64,000 bases of DNA, taken from contig CM055099.1 in the NCBI GenBank assembly GCA_029204225.1, positions 42,896,597 to 42,960,596 of the forward strand, written 5' to 3'. Made by a program: the position numbers and the translations under genes. This DNA comes from Diphasiastrum complanatum. Its lineage: Eukaryota > Streptophyta > Lycopodiopsida > Lycopodiales > Lycopodiaceae. The notes beneath the pieces were generated by a model, which had not been told where the DNA came from, searched no databases, and saw only the letters and a list, made by a program, of their open reading frames with translations. Positions 37,046-47,672 of this stretch are shown one piece after another. The first letter of the stretch is position 1. Each line of letters begins with the position of its first letter.

Positions 37046-37420
37046 CACCCTGGTGGAATATCAATCTCAGGAGCGGGACAGGCAAGCCCACAACCACCAC
37101 CTCCTCTTAGGCCAAGGGGCAGAAGAAGAGACCCACCCTGGCTCAAGGATGTTCGGAAGCTACAAAAGACAAATAATCTTCTGATTCTGAAAGCTCACAT
37201 ACAGAGATCCATCAGGCAGGTTATAAGAAGTCTATTTACAGATCTGAGATGGACGGTAACGACAATTGAGGCGCTGCACACAACATATGAGGATTTCCAG
37301 GTGAAATTTCTTTCTGATACTGTTGTTGCAACTATCCATGCCAAAAGGGTGACCATCATGCCCAAGAATTTCAACATTGTGTTCAGGCTTCGGGACACAT
37401 ATGACAAATTTGTAGAATAC
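37046..37420 (+). other. Histone H3 fold of the fusion gene
   Basis: From LKDVRKLQKT (counterpart of LREIRKYQKS) to the last helix the segment aligns with canonical H3 with no gap; by hand about 35 of 84 positions are identical. TDLRW replaces TDLRF, and IHAKRVTIMPK is identical to H3. Loop 1 has canonical length, which argues against CENP-A/CenH3, where it is longer. The tail keeps K4 but has G at K9, H at S10 and I at K14, and is Pro/Ser/Arg-rich before the fold. Beyond the fold the protein continues (FVEYFRPAPSS) where H3 would stop. Confidence 0.88.
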
Positions 37421-37859
37421 TTTAGACCTGCTCCCTCCTCTCCTCCAAAACAAGATTCAGGGAGGACAAAACAAAAGCAATATCAACCATCCCGGCTTGT
37501 TATTTGTATACAAAATGGGATTGTTTCAAAAAAGAGGAGGTCTTTTGACCCTCCAAATAAAGCGAGGGATTTTTTCAAGCCATCTTCTTTGGATGAGATT
37601 CTTTCTTCTAGATTCTCTTTCCAATTCTCCTCCTAAGTCTCTTTCTTCTCCTCTCAGAACTCCAACTTTAAGTTCTCCTCCTAAATCTTCCTCTCCTAAT
37701 AAATCTCCTCCTCCTACCCCCATAAATATTAGTTCCCCTCCACCTATTCTAGGAAATGATTTAGATGATTTTGTTAATGTAAAAGTAGAATCAATTTTGA
37801 AAGACAATTCTTTTTCTAGTTTATCTGTATTACTTCCGTCACTCCCTGCACTTGCCTTT

Positions 37860-38809
37860 GTAAATACTCCTCAATATATACAGTATGACCAATTATTAAA
37901 CATGTATCTTAAAGGTTTAGGTCCTCGATACAGTTTTAGGATGTCAAAGACCAATGCTGGTCTTCCCCTTTCTAGTCTAGATACAGGTGAATTAGAAAGT
38001 AGGGATAAAATGCTAGGTGACAGTTTAGGAGGTGGGGCCATTCAGTATTGGATGGAGTTTTTTCAGACCCCATTGTTTATAGATATAGCATTGTTTTCCC
38101 TTCAATTCATGGCTGCATTTGATTTCCCTGATTTCAAAAGTCTGCATGATGATATGCTCCAATACGTCAGACTGGGGACTCCAATTCTCGTGCTGCCATA
38201 CCTAACAAAGTAAGTGTCTTTTTTTTTCAGATTTTATTATGTTAAATTTTTCATATGAATTTTGATTTCACATTGATTCTCATTAACTTATTGTTTTCTG
38301 ATTGCAGTGATCATTGAAGCTTATATGTGTTGTCCTTATATGTCAATGATGAGGGTGTGTGTAATCCAGTTTGTTTAAAGATGAACTCTATTACACACAC
38401 ACACACACACACAATTGCCAGGAGCCATATACAGAAAATACTGGAACTCTTTTTAGTACCAAATGCAAAAGCATATAAGAAGCTAAAAATTGTTGATGCA
38501 GAGGTTAAAATTTATCAATATCATTTCGATGCGTCCTTGTAGTTATTGTTTGATTTCTTTTCATAACGTGCGCGTTGATTCGATATTCAAAAAAAAAAAT
38601 TTGATATCGGTTTGACACGCCCTTGTTTCCGTTGTAGATTTAGTTATAACATCCTGTGCGTTGATCCGATATTTCATAATGTTAAAATTTGGATTCTGCA
38701 GTCCTCCCAGCAGGTTGATTCTGTCAGCTGTGGTTGGTATACCGTATGCAATGCCAAACACTTTTTTGATTGGCTTGCACTACAAGATGGACTTCCAAAT
38801 CTGGAAGAG
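37860..38809 (+). other. Ulp1/C48 cysteine-peptidase-like domain
   Basis: The region after the linker has GGGAIQYWMEFFQ (counterpart of the W-L-xD-xxI-xxY segment) and ends exon 1 with LPYLT. Exon 2 opens NDH followed by TGA where the family has Trp (H-W), then SLYVLSLYVND. Next comes LKMNSI, where the family has an Asp-Ser pair, so the catalytic Asp appears as Asn. The third exon holds QQVDSVSCGWYTVCNAKHFF, with the expected Gln and the catalytic Cys (codon 38729-38731). His and Cys are kept, while Asp and the frame are not. C48 peptidases remove SUMO or related modifiers, but this copy is unlikely to be active. Confidence 0.75.
38394..38412. repeat. (CA)n microsatellite inside the C48 exon
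   Basis: Translates as Thr-His repeats in the exon frame. Confidence 0.8.
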
Positions 38810-39077
38810 GTGATCTTCGATTAATAAATTTTAATTGTGTTTTTATTTTTTTCTAATTCAAATTAATATTAACCGATCTTTGATTAGTTACATTTAACTG
38901 TGTTTATGTTTTTTTCAGTTTAAATGCCCGAAGGTCTCTCCAATGGAGATAATGCACTTCAAGCAGGAGACCATTAAGCTTGTGATCGAAAATTCATATC
39001 CAGTTGCAGTGGCCGAGTGTTCTCCACCCAAGCTACTTCCAACTGGAGAAATGGATTTAGAGATCATAGATAGTTGA

Positions 39078-39370
39078 TACTGATTAGATATTCATCTCAC
39101 TTAATGTGGATGAGACATATGTACAGAAAATTTTAATAGAAATATATCATATGTACAGAAAATTATTAATTCAAGTTATGGTTCATTCATCATCAATTTC
39201 TAACGGTTTTTTGACATGTTTGTTTTTCATAGCCTTGGTCTGCCTTGTCTTTACCATGGTTTTTTTTTGGTTAAGTTTAGAAAGATGAACTGATCGAACC
39301 TTTGCCACAACCAATCCAAACATGTGACAAACTTAGATTTGTTGCAGCAAAGCTTTCATCAGTTCATCTT
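39078..39370. other. Gene/retroelement junction with 13-bp inverted repeat
   Basis: AAGATGAACTGAT (39282-39294) and its complement (39358-39370) bracket the breakpoint between the H3-Ulp1 3' flank and the truncated Copia-4. The left LTR of Copia-4 is absent. Confidence 0.6.
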
Positions 39371-39819
39371 TTGAACATATCCAAATATTCCAAGATCTGC
39401 CATCTTGGAGACTGATAGCAGATCTTTTCTCAATGAAGGCACGTAGAGTGCTCCTGGCAACTCTACTTGTTTTGACAATGTTCGCAGCTGTAGAGTGCCA
39501 ATGTTTTTGACATCGTGTCGGCTCCCATCACCTAGAATCACTGCTTTGTTATTTATGAGTTCTCTAAAGTCGATCAAGATCTTCTTGTTGCAGGTGATGT
39601 GTGATGTTGATCCTGAATCAACGACTACATCGTAGTCGTGTTCAATGTAGCTCATTGAAGCTTCATCGAGTATTGTGAAGGCTTCATCACCTCTATCTGC
39701 ATCCTTGGATGACTCTGCAACATTTGCCTTTTCAGCTTTGTTCTTTCTTGTTGGGTTGAATAAGCAATTGTATGCAGAGTGCCCCTTCTTCTTGTAGTGC
39801 ATGCAAGGTATTGCTGAAT
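39371..39819 (-). pseudogene. Copia-4 second zinc knuckle and protease
   Basis: The frame opens with CMHYKKKGHSAYNC, a CCHC knuckle whose second Cys is Tyr. The linker is followed by VVDSGSTSHIT, an intact aspartic-protease active site (DSGS), then LGDGSRHDVKNIGTL and ALYVPSLRKDLLSVSKMADL, which lead into the GAG_pre-integrase part. The frame ends at the truncation junction. Upstream it is contiguous with 52256 apart from Gypsy-2. Confidence 0.85.
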
Positions 39820-39824
39820 TGAAC

Positions 39825-39997
39825 TGTAGTGGGTTTATTTCCTTGCCTAATCTGAATCCAAGATCTAGTCAATCTAGCATCATAGAGACGGAGTTAGTTG
39901 TCATACATAGGTTCGTTCCCATGAGAGCGATCTAAATCTAACTCTACATCCATTAACCCTACTCATTAACACTACGATCCACAACAAAGATAGCTTA

Positions 39998-40090
<93 letters not shown>

Positions 40091-40592
40091 ATAAAAAGTA
40101 TAATAACACTCAATCCCAATAATATTCAGATCCAATAATTAGCAAAATCCAAAGAAAGCGTGAGAGATGGAGAAGGAAAGAAGAAGAGCAAGGACATTCA
40201 TCAATCCATTTTTGAAGAGAACCAATCTGCTTTATTGAAATGAGAAAATGAACATGAGGAGCAACTCGAATTGGTCCCTTCTTATAGTAGAGAGGAGGAC
40301 CTTGGCCTCTGAATCCTATTGATCTAGTCTTGCCTCTCTTTTTATTCAAATTTAAAAAAGTGTGAGAACCATCAAAATTGGAGGAAAACCAAACTTTACT
40401 CACTAACTTGACATTTAGGCCCTGCAACATTAAAAGTCCCACAAAAAGGCCTAAAGTCCTTTTATTGACTTTTAACTAATCAATCAAATAGCTATGTGAT
40501 CATCGGGTTGGACTTACACATGCAGGGTGCCAAATCCCTCTCACTTATCAACTAGGGTTAGGGTTGCCTTGGAATCCGCAAACCCTCCAATA
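39825..40592 (-). repeat. 3' LTR of Gypsy-2
   Basis: 768 bp, left end TGTAGTGGG, right end CTCCAATA (CA changed to TA). Holds a CT microsatellite at 39998-40090, longer than in the other LTR. Confidence 0.92.
39998..40090. repeat. (CT)n microsatellite in Gypsy-2 3' LTR
   Basis: About 90 bp of nearly pure CT. The 5' LTR has only about 34 bp at 51714-51747. Confidence 0.95.
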
Positions 40593-40606
40593 GTATCTCC
40601 CACCAA
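40593..40606 (-). other. Polypurine tract of Gypsy-2
   Basis: On the minus strand TTGGTGGGAGATAC, directly upstream of the 3' LTR. Confidence 0.65.
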
Positions 40607-40642
40607 AACTGGTGGCGGTCCCACGACACCTGCAATATGCAG

Positions 40643-43550
40643 TTATTGGGGACTTTTATTGGCCTCGCGCTGAATCTTGATTAAATGGTACTGCACCTTC
40701 TCCATAAAGTCGAGGCGTGTAGTCTTAAGATCTGAATTGTGTGGCAGAAAACAATGGTGGGCTTCGGCAATCCACTTGGAGGTTGTCCATGATGTGAAGC
40801 GTGATTCCCAGGAGTCTCCCATCATTGCCGCACGAAAATATAAACGAGCAACCGGTAGCTGATCTTTGATTTGCTCTGAGGCCATCGGCTTATTTAGATC
40901 AAATGCCAGAGGAGGGAGACAATCGTCCCATCCGATTGCCACTGACGCCAACAGAGTTAGATCTTTAGCAAACATTGCCGACTGTCACACCGTTGGATCT
41001 GGAGAGTGGACATATTCTCTCTGATAGGCTTGTAAGACACGGTGGAAATCCACTTAGATTGTCCAGCTGTAAGACTGATGGATGATTGGCCAATTGGGCA
41101 TATGGATGGTGATCTTTTCCATAGCCAATCCCAAATCTTTCCATTTATTTCTTCGTGGCATTGGCATGTAATAAAAATCTACTCGCAATTGGCGAGTACA
41201 ACGTACCTCCTAATTGATTCCAGAGTTTTTTCAAAAACAGTGATTCTCCATGCCGGCTGCTCTCCCAATGCAAGTATTTTATCCAACTCTTTGCCAGCCA
41301 ATATCTCAGAGGTCTTAAACTTCAGAACCCATCCACCATACGAGGACTCATGCAGATGTTGCTTTAAGAAGGTCTGGATCAGGTCCTCGACGCTGATGGG
41401 CCTTCTGAATAGAGGTGTGGTCCTTGATGAGGATGGACCTACTTGTATTGCCGATAAGATTGGCGGTGGTTTGACGATATCTGGAGCTCCCCCCTGGTCC
41501 ATGCTCGAATCTACTCATGTATCCATTGGTACAGCTTCTTGGCGCGGAGGGAAGAATTGCGGCATGACTGGTACGGGGATTTGTGGTCCGGCTTCCAACA
41601 CTTGAGCGGCTGCTTTTTCATGGGCGGTGATGGTCTCCTTAGCCTTTTCCAACTCGGTTGAGGGTGCTTCTTTGAACCTGTCAAAGTCCTGAAGGGCCAC
41701 TTTGTATGTCTCCACTTTCTTTATGCAATCTCCGTCGGTGTGACCGGATGATCTGGTATTTGTGTTTGAATACGCATCACGTTCAAGGGTGGTTGCATCC
41801 AATTCACCTTAAAGCCACATGCAATCTTGTTCGGCCATCTGTAATTGACCCTTCAGCAGCTACACATGTTGCTTTGCATCCTGCACGGCCTTATCCACCT
41901 GATCTTGTGCGGTTGTCAGTGCATTTTGCAAGGAGCTGATGTAGTCTTCCAAGCGATTAGCTTGTTGCTGGGCCAACTTCTTTTCGGCTTCAGCCTTGTC
42001 CTCATGTTGTTTGACAATCTTTAACTCTCGATCCAGCTGGACAATTTTATGGCTGATTAGAGTGTTTCTGGACCCCATTTCAAAGATTCTCTATTCCATT
42101 TTCTTCTTCTTATCCAGCATAGACTGGATCACTTGTGCAAGGCTTGAAACCAGACCTAGAACATCACCAGAATCGACGGTCATGGAGGCGGCAGCAGCAG
42201 GAGGACCTGATGGTACTGTCCTTGGTAGGTGTGGAATAGGTGCCACTAGTTCTTCTTCTTCAAAAATGTCCTCCTCTTCAAATCCCTCAAGCATTGTGGC
42301 GTCGAACTGTTTCGGTGATTTCACAGCTTTGTCAACCCGAAGTGTGGCTGGGCTATCTTCCTTGTGAAGTTGTTGGCTGACATCTTCAACACCAACAATA
42401 GATTCATGGATATGTCCAAATCCTCTTCCAGGGGATTGGAGTTCAAAGGGCGTAGGGATCTGGGGCATTTCAAAAATTTTGGTGGCCCCAAGAGGGTCGG
42501 AATCATCAAACATATCCATAAAGAACTGTGTGTTTGGTGAGGTGGCTTCGGTGTGTGGGGGTGAGGCGGCCTGGGCAGCTATGATGGAAATGGTAGGCCC
42601 AATGGTCATAGACTGTCCTTGAAGGAAGCAGAGGCAAGGGAAGCATCAGAGGCTGGGGGAATGGGAAGTTCAGTGCGAACAACAGTAGGGGGTGGAAGCA
42701 CAGATGATGAGGTATGCCTAGTGCGACGTCGTGACACAGAAGGCGAGTCAGGAATAACGATCTTGCTGCGTGGACGACGACGACTATGAAAACTCGAGGC
42801 CTGGTGAGATGACTCTGCCGGTGCTTCTTCGTAGACCGAAAGCACGGAATTCGGGTGGAATCCATGGATTCTGTTTTCTAAGTGAGAAGCGGCTAAAAGG
42901 GACAATAAAGAGCTAGAAGCAAACTGCTGCTTAGTATTGGCCTTAATAGCTCGTTTGAACCCACCAGAAACAGTCTTGAACCAATTATCTGGTTCAAGAG
43001 AGGCTTTGGCCAACTTGGTGTGGGACTCCACTATCCTATGGAGGATCTGTGATGTGATGCGGTCTTTCCTGAGGTTGTCAACCATCGGGAAGTTGTTCAG
43101 TAGCTGGGCAACAACGTGGATTGAAGGCTCAATGATGGCTTCTAGAAGGTAGCCGTCATTAGTTCAGTGCAGATCGTTGGTGAGGTCAATATATGGCTTG
43201 ATGGCCTATTTGGTGTGCTTGTGATTGGGTGAGGCCTGCGTGCCGGATGCTATACCTATAGCTGCAAGGGCGGCCTCAGTGACGCGCACCTTGTGTGTGG
43301 CTCCCTGGAAAGTGATATAAAATTTAGATTTCTCTTCCTTCCATGTACTGAAGGCAAGAGTGATAAATTCCATATTGATGCGACCAGAAAAGGCTCTCTC
43401 ATGAAAACCCATTGTAGTGAGCAGAGGCTCCACAAGGGTCATCCACTGAGTGACCATGCTTGTGCTAGGAAGGATCATGATGTCCATTGCAGATGGGACA
43501 TCACGATGGATAGTACAGCGCAGAGACTGAGAAGTATCGGTAGAAGACAT
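40643..43550 (-). pseudogene. Extra sense ORF of Gypsy-2 downstream of pol
   Basis: Nearly 2.9 kb of mostly open minus-strand sequence. It starts at ATG 43550 (MSSTDTSQSLRC) and continues with GFHERAFSGRINMEFITLAF and ITFQGATHKVRVTEAALAA. A second stretch (42606-43085) ends in an Arg/Ser/Pro-rich tail (SRRRPRSKIVIPDSP). It changes frame at 42606-42609 into an acidic segment (EGFEEEDIFEEEELVAP), a coiled coil (about 41860-42078, LAQQQANRLEDYISSLQNAL) and a C-terminal domain (41179-41502, LHESSYGGWVLKFKTSEILA). Stops near 43204, 43147, 42088, 41857, 41513 and 41177 break it. No transmembrane segment is obvious, so an env-like role is not supported. It is an unidentified accessory protein. Confidence 0.6.
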
Positions 43551-43779
43551 GATGATCAGAAAGGAAATATAAAACACGTAAAAGTGTCTTAGAAAGCAGT
43601 GCAAAAATTTTGGAAGGCTTTGGTTGAGGTAAAAATTTGCAAGAGCTTCGCTAGCACAAGTGAGAAATGAATCGAATTCAGTCAACTTATAAGTGAATTT
43701 GGTGGGTCCATTACACTGAATACTAGTTTGGCTGATCAGTTCTGAACAAAAATTTGCAAGCATGTACAATATTGTGATA

Positions 43780-44160
43780 ATAGGGTATAAAAATCTCGGC
43801 GAAGGTTTCTGGGGATCTGAACCTATTAGGCGAACGTTTTTCAGGCCTGACGAAGGATGAATCTTCGCCCAGGAGGGTCCTTCCCCCAGGTATTGTCATA
43901 AATGTATTTTTTCAAGACCTGAACCTATGGACAACCTAATTTTGACATTTTAAGATCATCTAACAAGTCGGCGAAGGTTAATAATGAGGTTAAGATGCTC
44001 GACAAAGGTTCCCAAAATGGCATATCACTGATCCTTCGCCGGACTCAAAAACTGCGATTTTTTTGGATAGGAATCTTCGCCCACCTCAAATTAGATAAAT
44101 CTAGAGTGGATGTACAATCTAAGAGCTCAGCAAAGGTTTTTGGTATTATATAGACTAAAT
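43780..44160. repeat. 3' copies of the GGCGAAGGTT motif
   Basis: About eight copies in both orientations, including CTCGGCGAAGGTTTC at about 43795, ATCTTCGCCC at 43862, GTCGGCGAAGGTT at 43966 and ATCCTTCGCCGG at 44030. The same motif fills the leader at 50.5-51.2 kb. Confidence 0.75.
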
Positions 44161-44442
44161 CTGACCAAAACAATGATTTTCTAAGTCTTTTTCCATCAAA
44201 AAATTACTGTGCTTCCTTTTCCTATGCTGATGACTTTCTGACTTTTGGTCATCAGTCTTTTCTCAATTTGATAAATTTTTTTTTTTACTGTCTTTTTCCA
44301 AAAAACTCAGCAAATTAAGTACTGAAAAACAAAAAATTGAAAAACAAATAAAATTAAAAAACCATTGAGATCAGACTTGCTGACCTGGCAGAGCAGGCTG
44401 CCAAAACTTGCGTAAGCGGCTGCCATTCACCGGAGTATCAAA

Positions 44443-45548
44443 TCATTTTCCATCCAAGTGCTCAAAAATTACTACGCCATAGTTCAAGATTTCGTTCACT
44501 GTATACGGGCCTTCCCCGGTAAACTTCAACTTGCCCTTGATCAGCTTGGTTTTGTACATTAATGCAAGATCTCCTGCTTTCAAATCTTTTTTGTGCAATC
44601 GGTGATCGTGCCATGCCTTGCGGCGGGCTTTCTCTGTTGCTAAGGCATGCACTGCCATCAATCGGGTTTCACATAATTTGTGCAACGCTTCATGACGGAG
44701 TTGTAAAGATGTATCATCATTTAATCATTCTTTGGCTGCTATGTGTAAAGATGAGATTAAAAATTCAATCGGCATAACAGCATCTTGACCATAAACTAGT
44801 TGAAAAGGTGTTTGATTTGTACTATTTTTGTAAGCGGTTCTGAATGCCCATAATGCTGCATACAATTTATGTTTCCAATCAGACCGACTCGCTTCAGCTA
44901 TCTTTGTCATAATGGTGCAGAGAATCTTATTAAAGGATTCAGTCTGGCCATTCCCTCTGGGATAGTAGGGAGTACTAAATTTGTGTATAACAAAAAAATC
45001 TTCCAGTAAACAAAAGTGTGTACCCCGGTCACTGACAATCTCGATCAAACATCCAAATCTGATTATAATATTTTCATATAGAAACTTGGCCATAGATTTC
45101 GCATCAACAACTTTGACAGCTTTGGCTTCAACCCACTTGGTCATGTAATCAGTTGCTACGATAATGTATCGGGCCTGAGATCCTTGCGCGGCAGGGTGAA
45201 TAGGTCCAACATAATCCAGTTTCCCATTTTTCAAACGTTGCTTGCGATAAAACCGGATGCAAGGGTCCATAGTTCCATCGAGTAGGCCGTCGTGCTCGCT
45301 GGCAAACATCACATGTCTGAATAAAATTTTCTGTGTTCTTGTGAAGCGTAGGCCACCAACAAACTTGATTGTAAAAGTTTGTGAACAGTAATATCTGTAG
45401 AGAAGTGTCCTCCACTCATGCCATCATGTGAAAACATGATTAAATCTGGTACTTCATGCAGTAAAACACACCTTCGTAAAATATTATCTGATCCACGACG
45501 ATACAATTGTCCTGCAATTAATTGATAAGGTTGAGCATTATGAATCAA
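44443..45548 (-). pseudogene. Gypsy-2 integrase
   Basis: Zinc-binding segment first (SGGHFSTDITVHKLL; CDVCQRARRPTRW), then ATDYMTKWVEA with the first catalytic Asp, IEIVSDRGTHF with the second and NGQTESFNKIL with the Glu. ALWAFRTAYKNSTNQTPFQLVYGQ follows. The C-terminal domain, LMYKTKLIKGKLKFTGEGPYTV, is in the frame 44443-44685. All D,D,E residues are present, but frame breaks lie at about 45312 and 44725. Confidence 0.9.
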
Positions 45549-45557
45549 TTTTCTCTT

Positions 45558-46348
45558 CTATACTTTTGTCAGAGAGTCATTTGGTTGTCCTACCATCAAG
45601 TACTCAACAATATCTGCTGCCCACTCAGGTACTACTTCAAAATAGAATAACGCAACATCTGGCAGTTCATCATCCACTTCAGTGTTAACTGGTGCAAATT
45701 CAATTCGCGAAACGTGATCGGCTAGATAATGTTGTTTCCCCTTTCGAACTACAATTCGAAAGTCAAATTCAGTCAATAACAATAACCATCTTGCAATACG
45801 TCCAGTATTGCATGTCTTGTTTACCAAGTAAAATAACGGTTGATGATCCGTATAAAATACAAAGTGCGTTTCCATGAGATAGTGACGAAATTTTCGAACA
45901 AAAAAAATCATGGCCAATGCTTCACGTTCTGTAGTTGAATAATTCTTTTCTGAATCTGTAAGCTATTTGCTTGCAAATTGTATAGGATAATCCTTCTTAT
46001 AGTCACCTGGCTACATCAAAACTGATCCAATGGCGTATTTTGAAGCATCGTATGAACATGAAATTCTATCGTCCAATCTGGAGAATGCAGTATTGGTGCT
46101 AAAGTTAATGCTTTTTTTAATTTTTCAAAGGCTTCTAACGCTTCTGCTGTCCAAATAGGAACAATAGTCAGTTTGTATATAGGTCGTGCTAAATCCACAA
46201 AGAAGATAATAAAGATTCGATAGTAGTTCGCATGACCTATAAACATGTAAACTCCACGAATTGTTGTTGGCGGTGGCAGTTCCACAATAACTTTGATCTT
46301 AGAATAATCTATGGCAATACCATGTCTTGATATCACATGTCCAAGCAC
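45558..46348 (-). pseudogene. Gypsy-2 RT end and RNase H
   Basis: 46016-46348 has LGHVISRHGIAID and FIGHANYYRIF, the thumb-proximal blocks, then WTAEALEAFEKLKKAL. A frame change precedes MAMIFFVRKFRHYL, FYTDHQPLFYLVNK (RNase H Asp) and EFDFRIVVRKGKQHYLADHVSR. The first RNase H Asp segment near 46010-46060 is frame-shifted. Confidence 0.88.
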
Positions 46349-47207
46349 AACTCCGTGGGAAAACCATATCTGGCATTTTTTTGGATTAAGAGAAATCTGA
46401 TATTACGACATCTTTCAAATACTTTTTCCAATCGATCCAGGTGGTCTGTATCTATACTATGAACTCCCAAGTCGTCCAAGTAAATTTCAAGGAATTTCTG
46501 CAGAAAATATTTAAAAGCAAATTGCATTACTTTTTGGAATGAACTTGGTGCATTACAGAGTCCAAACAACATTACTTTTAAGCATAGGTGCCCCATTCTG
46601 TTGCAAAAGCAGTTTTGTGGCAATCGACAGGTGCGACCTTAACCTAGTTGTAACCACTAAATCCATCCAGAAAACTAAGCTTCCGCTCCAGCAAGGCAAT
46701 CCAAAAAGTAAAAGGTAACGGAAAGTGATCCTTTCTTCAATTTGTTCAACGCTTTGAGGTTCACACAGATCCTCAATTCCTATTTTTCTTAGGAACAATG
46801 ACAATCGGTGAAATCCATTCAGTATGCTTGATCTTATAAATAAAATCGGCGTCAAACAATCTCTGAAGTTCTTTCTTTATCAGATCCGCTACATTTCAAC
46901 GATACAACTTTGTGACCTTTGGAACTGCATCAGGTACTAAAGGTATGGTATGTTCAATCATTGATGTCGGAATACCCTTCAAATCTTGATAAGTCCATGC
47001 AAAGTGATCTTGATACTTAATAAGTAACAAGCGGAGTGCTTGATACTGTTCAAGAGTAAGTTGTGATCCAACTTGTACAATCTTTTTTGGTTCTACTGGC
47101 TTGGCAAGATTCATTGGCTGCATCTTAGCTGGGCCATCGTAAACTTCTTTAGATTCCAGCATGTGTTCTTTAGGATCATGATGTGCTTTAGGTAACATGA
47201 TAACCAC
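46333..47207 (-). pseudogene. Gypsy-2 reverse transcriptase
   Basis: 47207-46896 carries DHFAWTYQDLKGIP and the IEHTIPL entry of Gypsy RT. The 46553-46855 stretch has ILFIRSSILNGFHRLS in a shifted frame, and 46333-46623 has VMLFGLCNAPSSFQKVM and IYLDDLGVHS. The catalytic box is YLDD instead of the common YIDD. Several stops occur between the blocks. Confidence 0.88.
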
Positions 47208-47672
47208 ATCATCCAGTGTATAACGTTAAAAATGCTCGGGCATAACATGCTGGACTACGTTTGCTTGTTCTTTTTTGAAAGGACTTGTCTTGGATCTTCA
47301 TTTAGCCTTCTTAGCAGGAATTGATCGTGGAGGTGATGACTTTCGAAATGATAAATCTTTCTTCAAAGGTGAAGACTTCCTAGATGATGATGGTCTTACT
47401 AGATATCTGACTTGAAGAATCATCTTCAACTTTTCCTTTGTCTTTATCCAATAAAGGTGGCACTTCCTTTGAATCAATCTTCCGAGGGAGATTTTCCCAT
47501 TTCAGGACCATATTATAATGTTGCTTAGCTTGTTTCTTCGTCATCGATCATGTGATCTTGTCTTCCTTCAATATAACTACTTTGGGCAATTTGATTGTTG
47601 GTTCATCGGGAACATTAGACTCACAGGAATGAGTTCATCCTCAATTGGATCTGGTATAGGTTCCGTTGATAT

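Larger units (their letters stand above)
30802..39077 (+). pseudogene. Histone H3-like / Ulp1 (C48) fusion gene, interrupted by Copia-2
   Basis: ATG 30802 begins MAQTKQTARG. The frame breaks off at the Copia insertion (30832-37045 including the duplicated GAGGC) and resumes exactly in phase at 37046 with HPGG. The H3 fold follows (37100-37420), then a Ser/Pro-rich linker (about 37600-37740, reached through a one-base frame change near 37595-37620), then a Ulp1-like peptidase domain. Exon 1 ends at 38209. Introns 38210-38307 and 38810-38918 are GT-AG and in phase. The final exon 38919-39077 ends in TGA. Defects: the frame change, TGA at 38315-38317 after the catalytic His, and no acceptable donor for the exon ending near 38540. 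Whether the H3 and C48 parts were ever one protein is inferred from contiguity on one strand. Confidence 0.8.

Noticed and set aside
37046-37420. Calling the H3-like domain a centromeric CenH3
   Set aside because: Loop 1 has canonical H3 length and TDLR is kept. The Trp after Arg (RWT) is reminiscent of CenH3 but not sufficient.
40643-43550. Envelope protein of a retrovirus-like element
   Set aside because: The extra ORF lacks a signal peptide, a transmembrane segment and a Cys-rich ectodomain pattern, apart from one hydrophobic stretch before the ATG at 43550.
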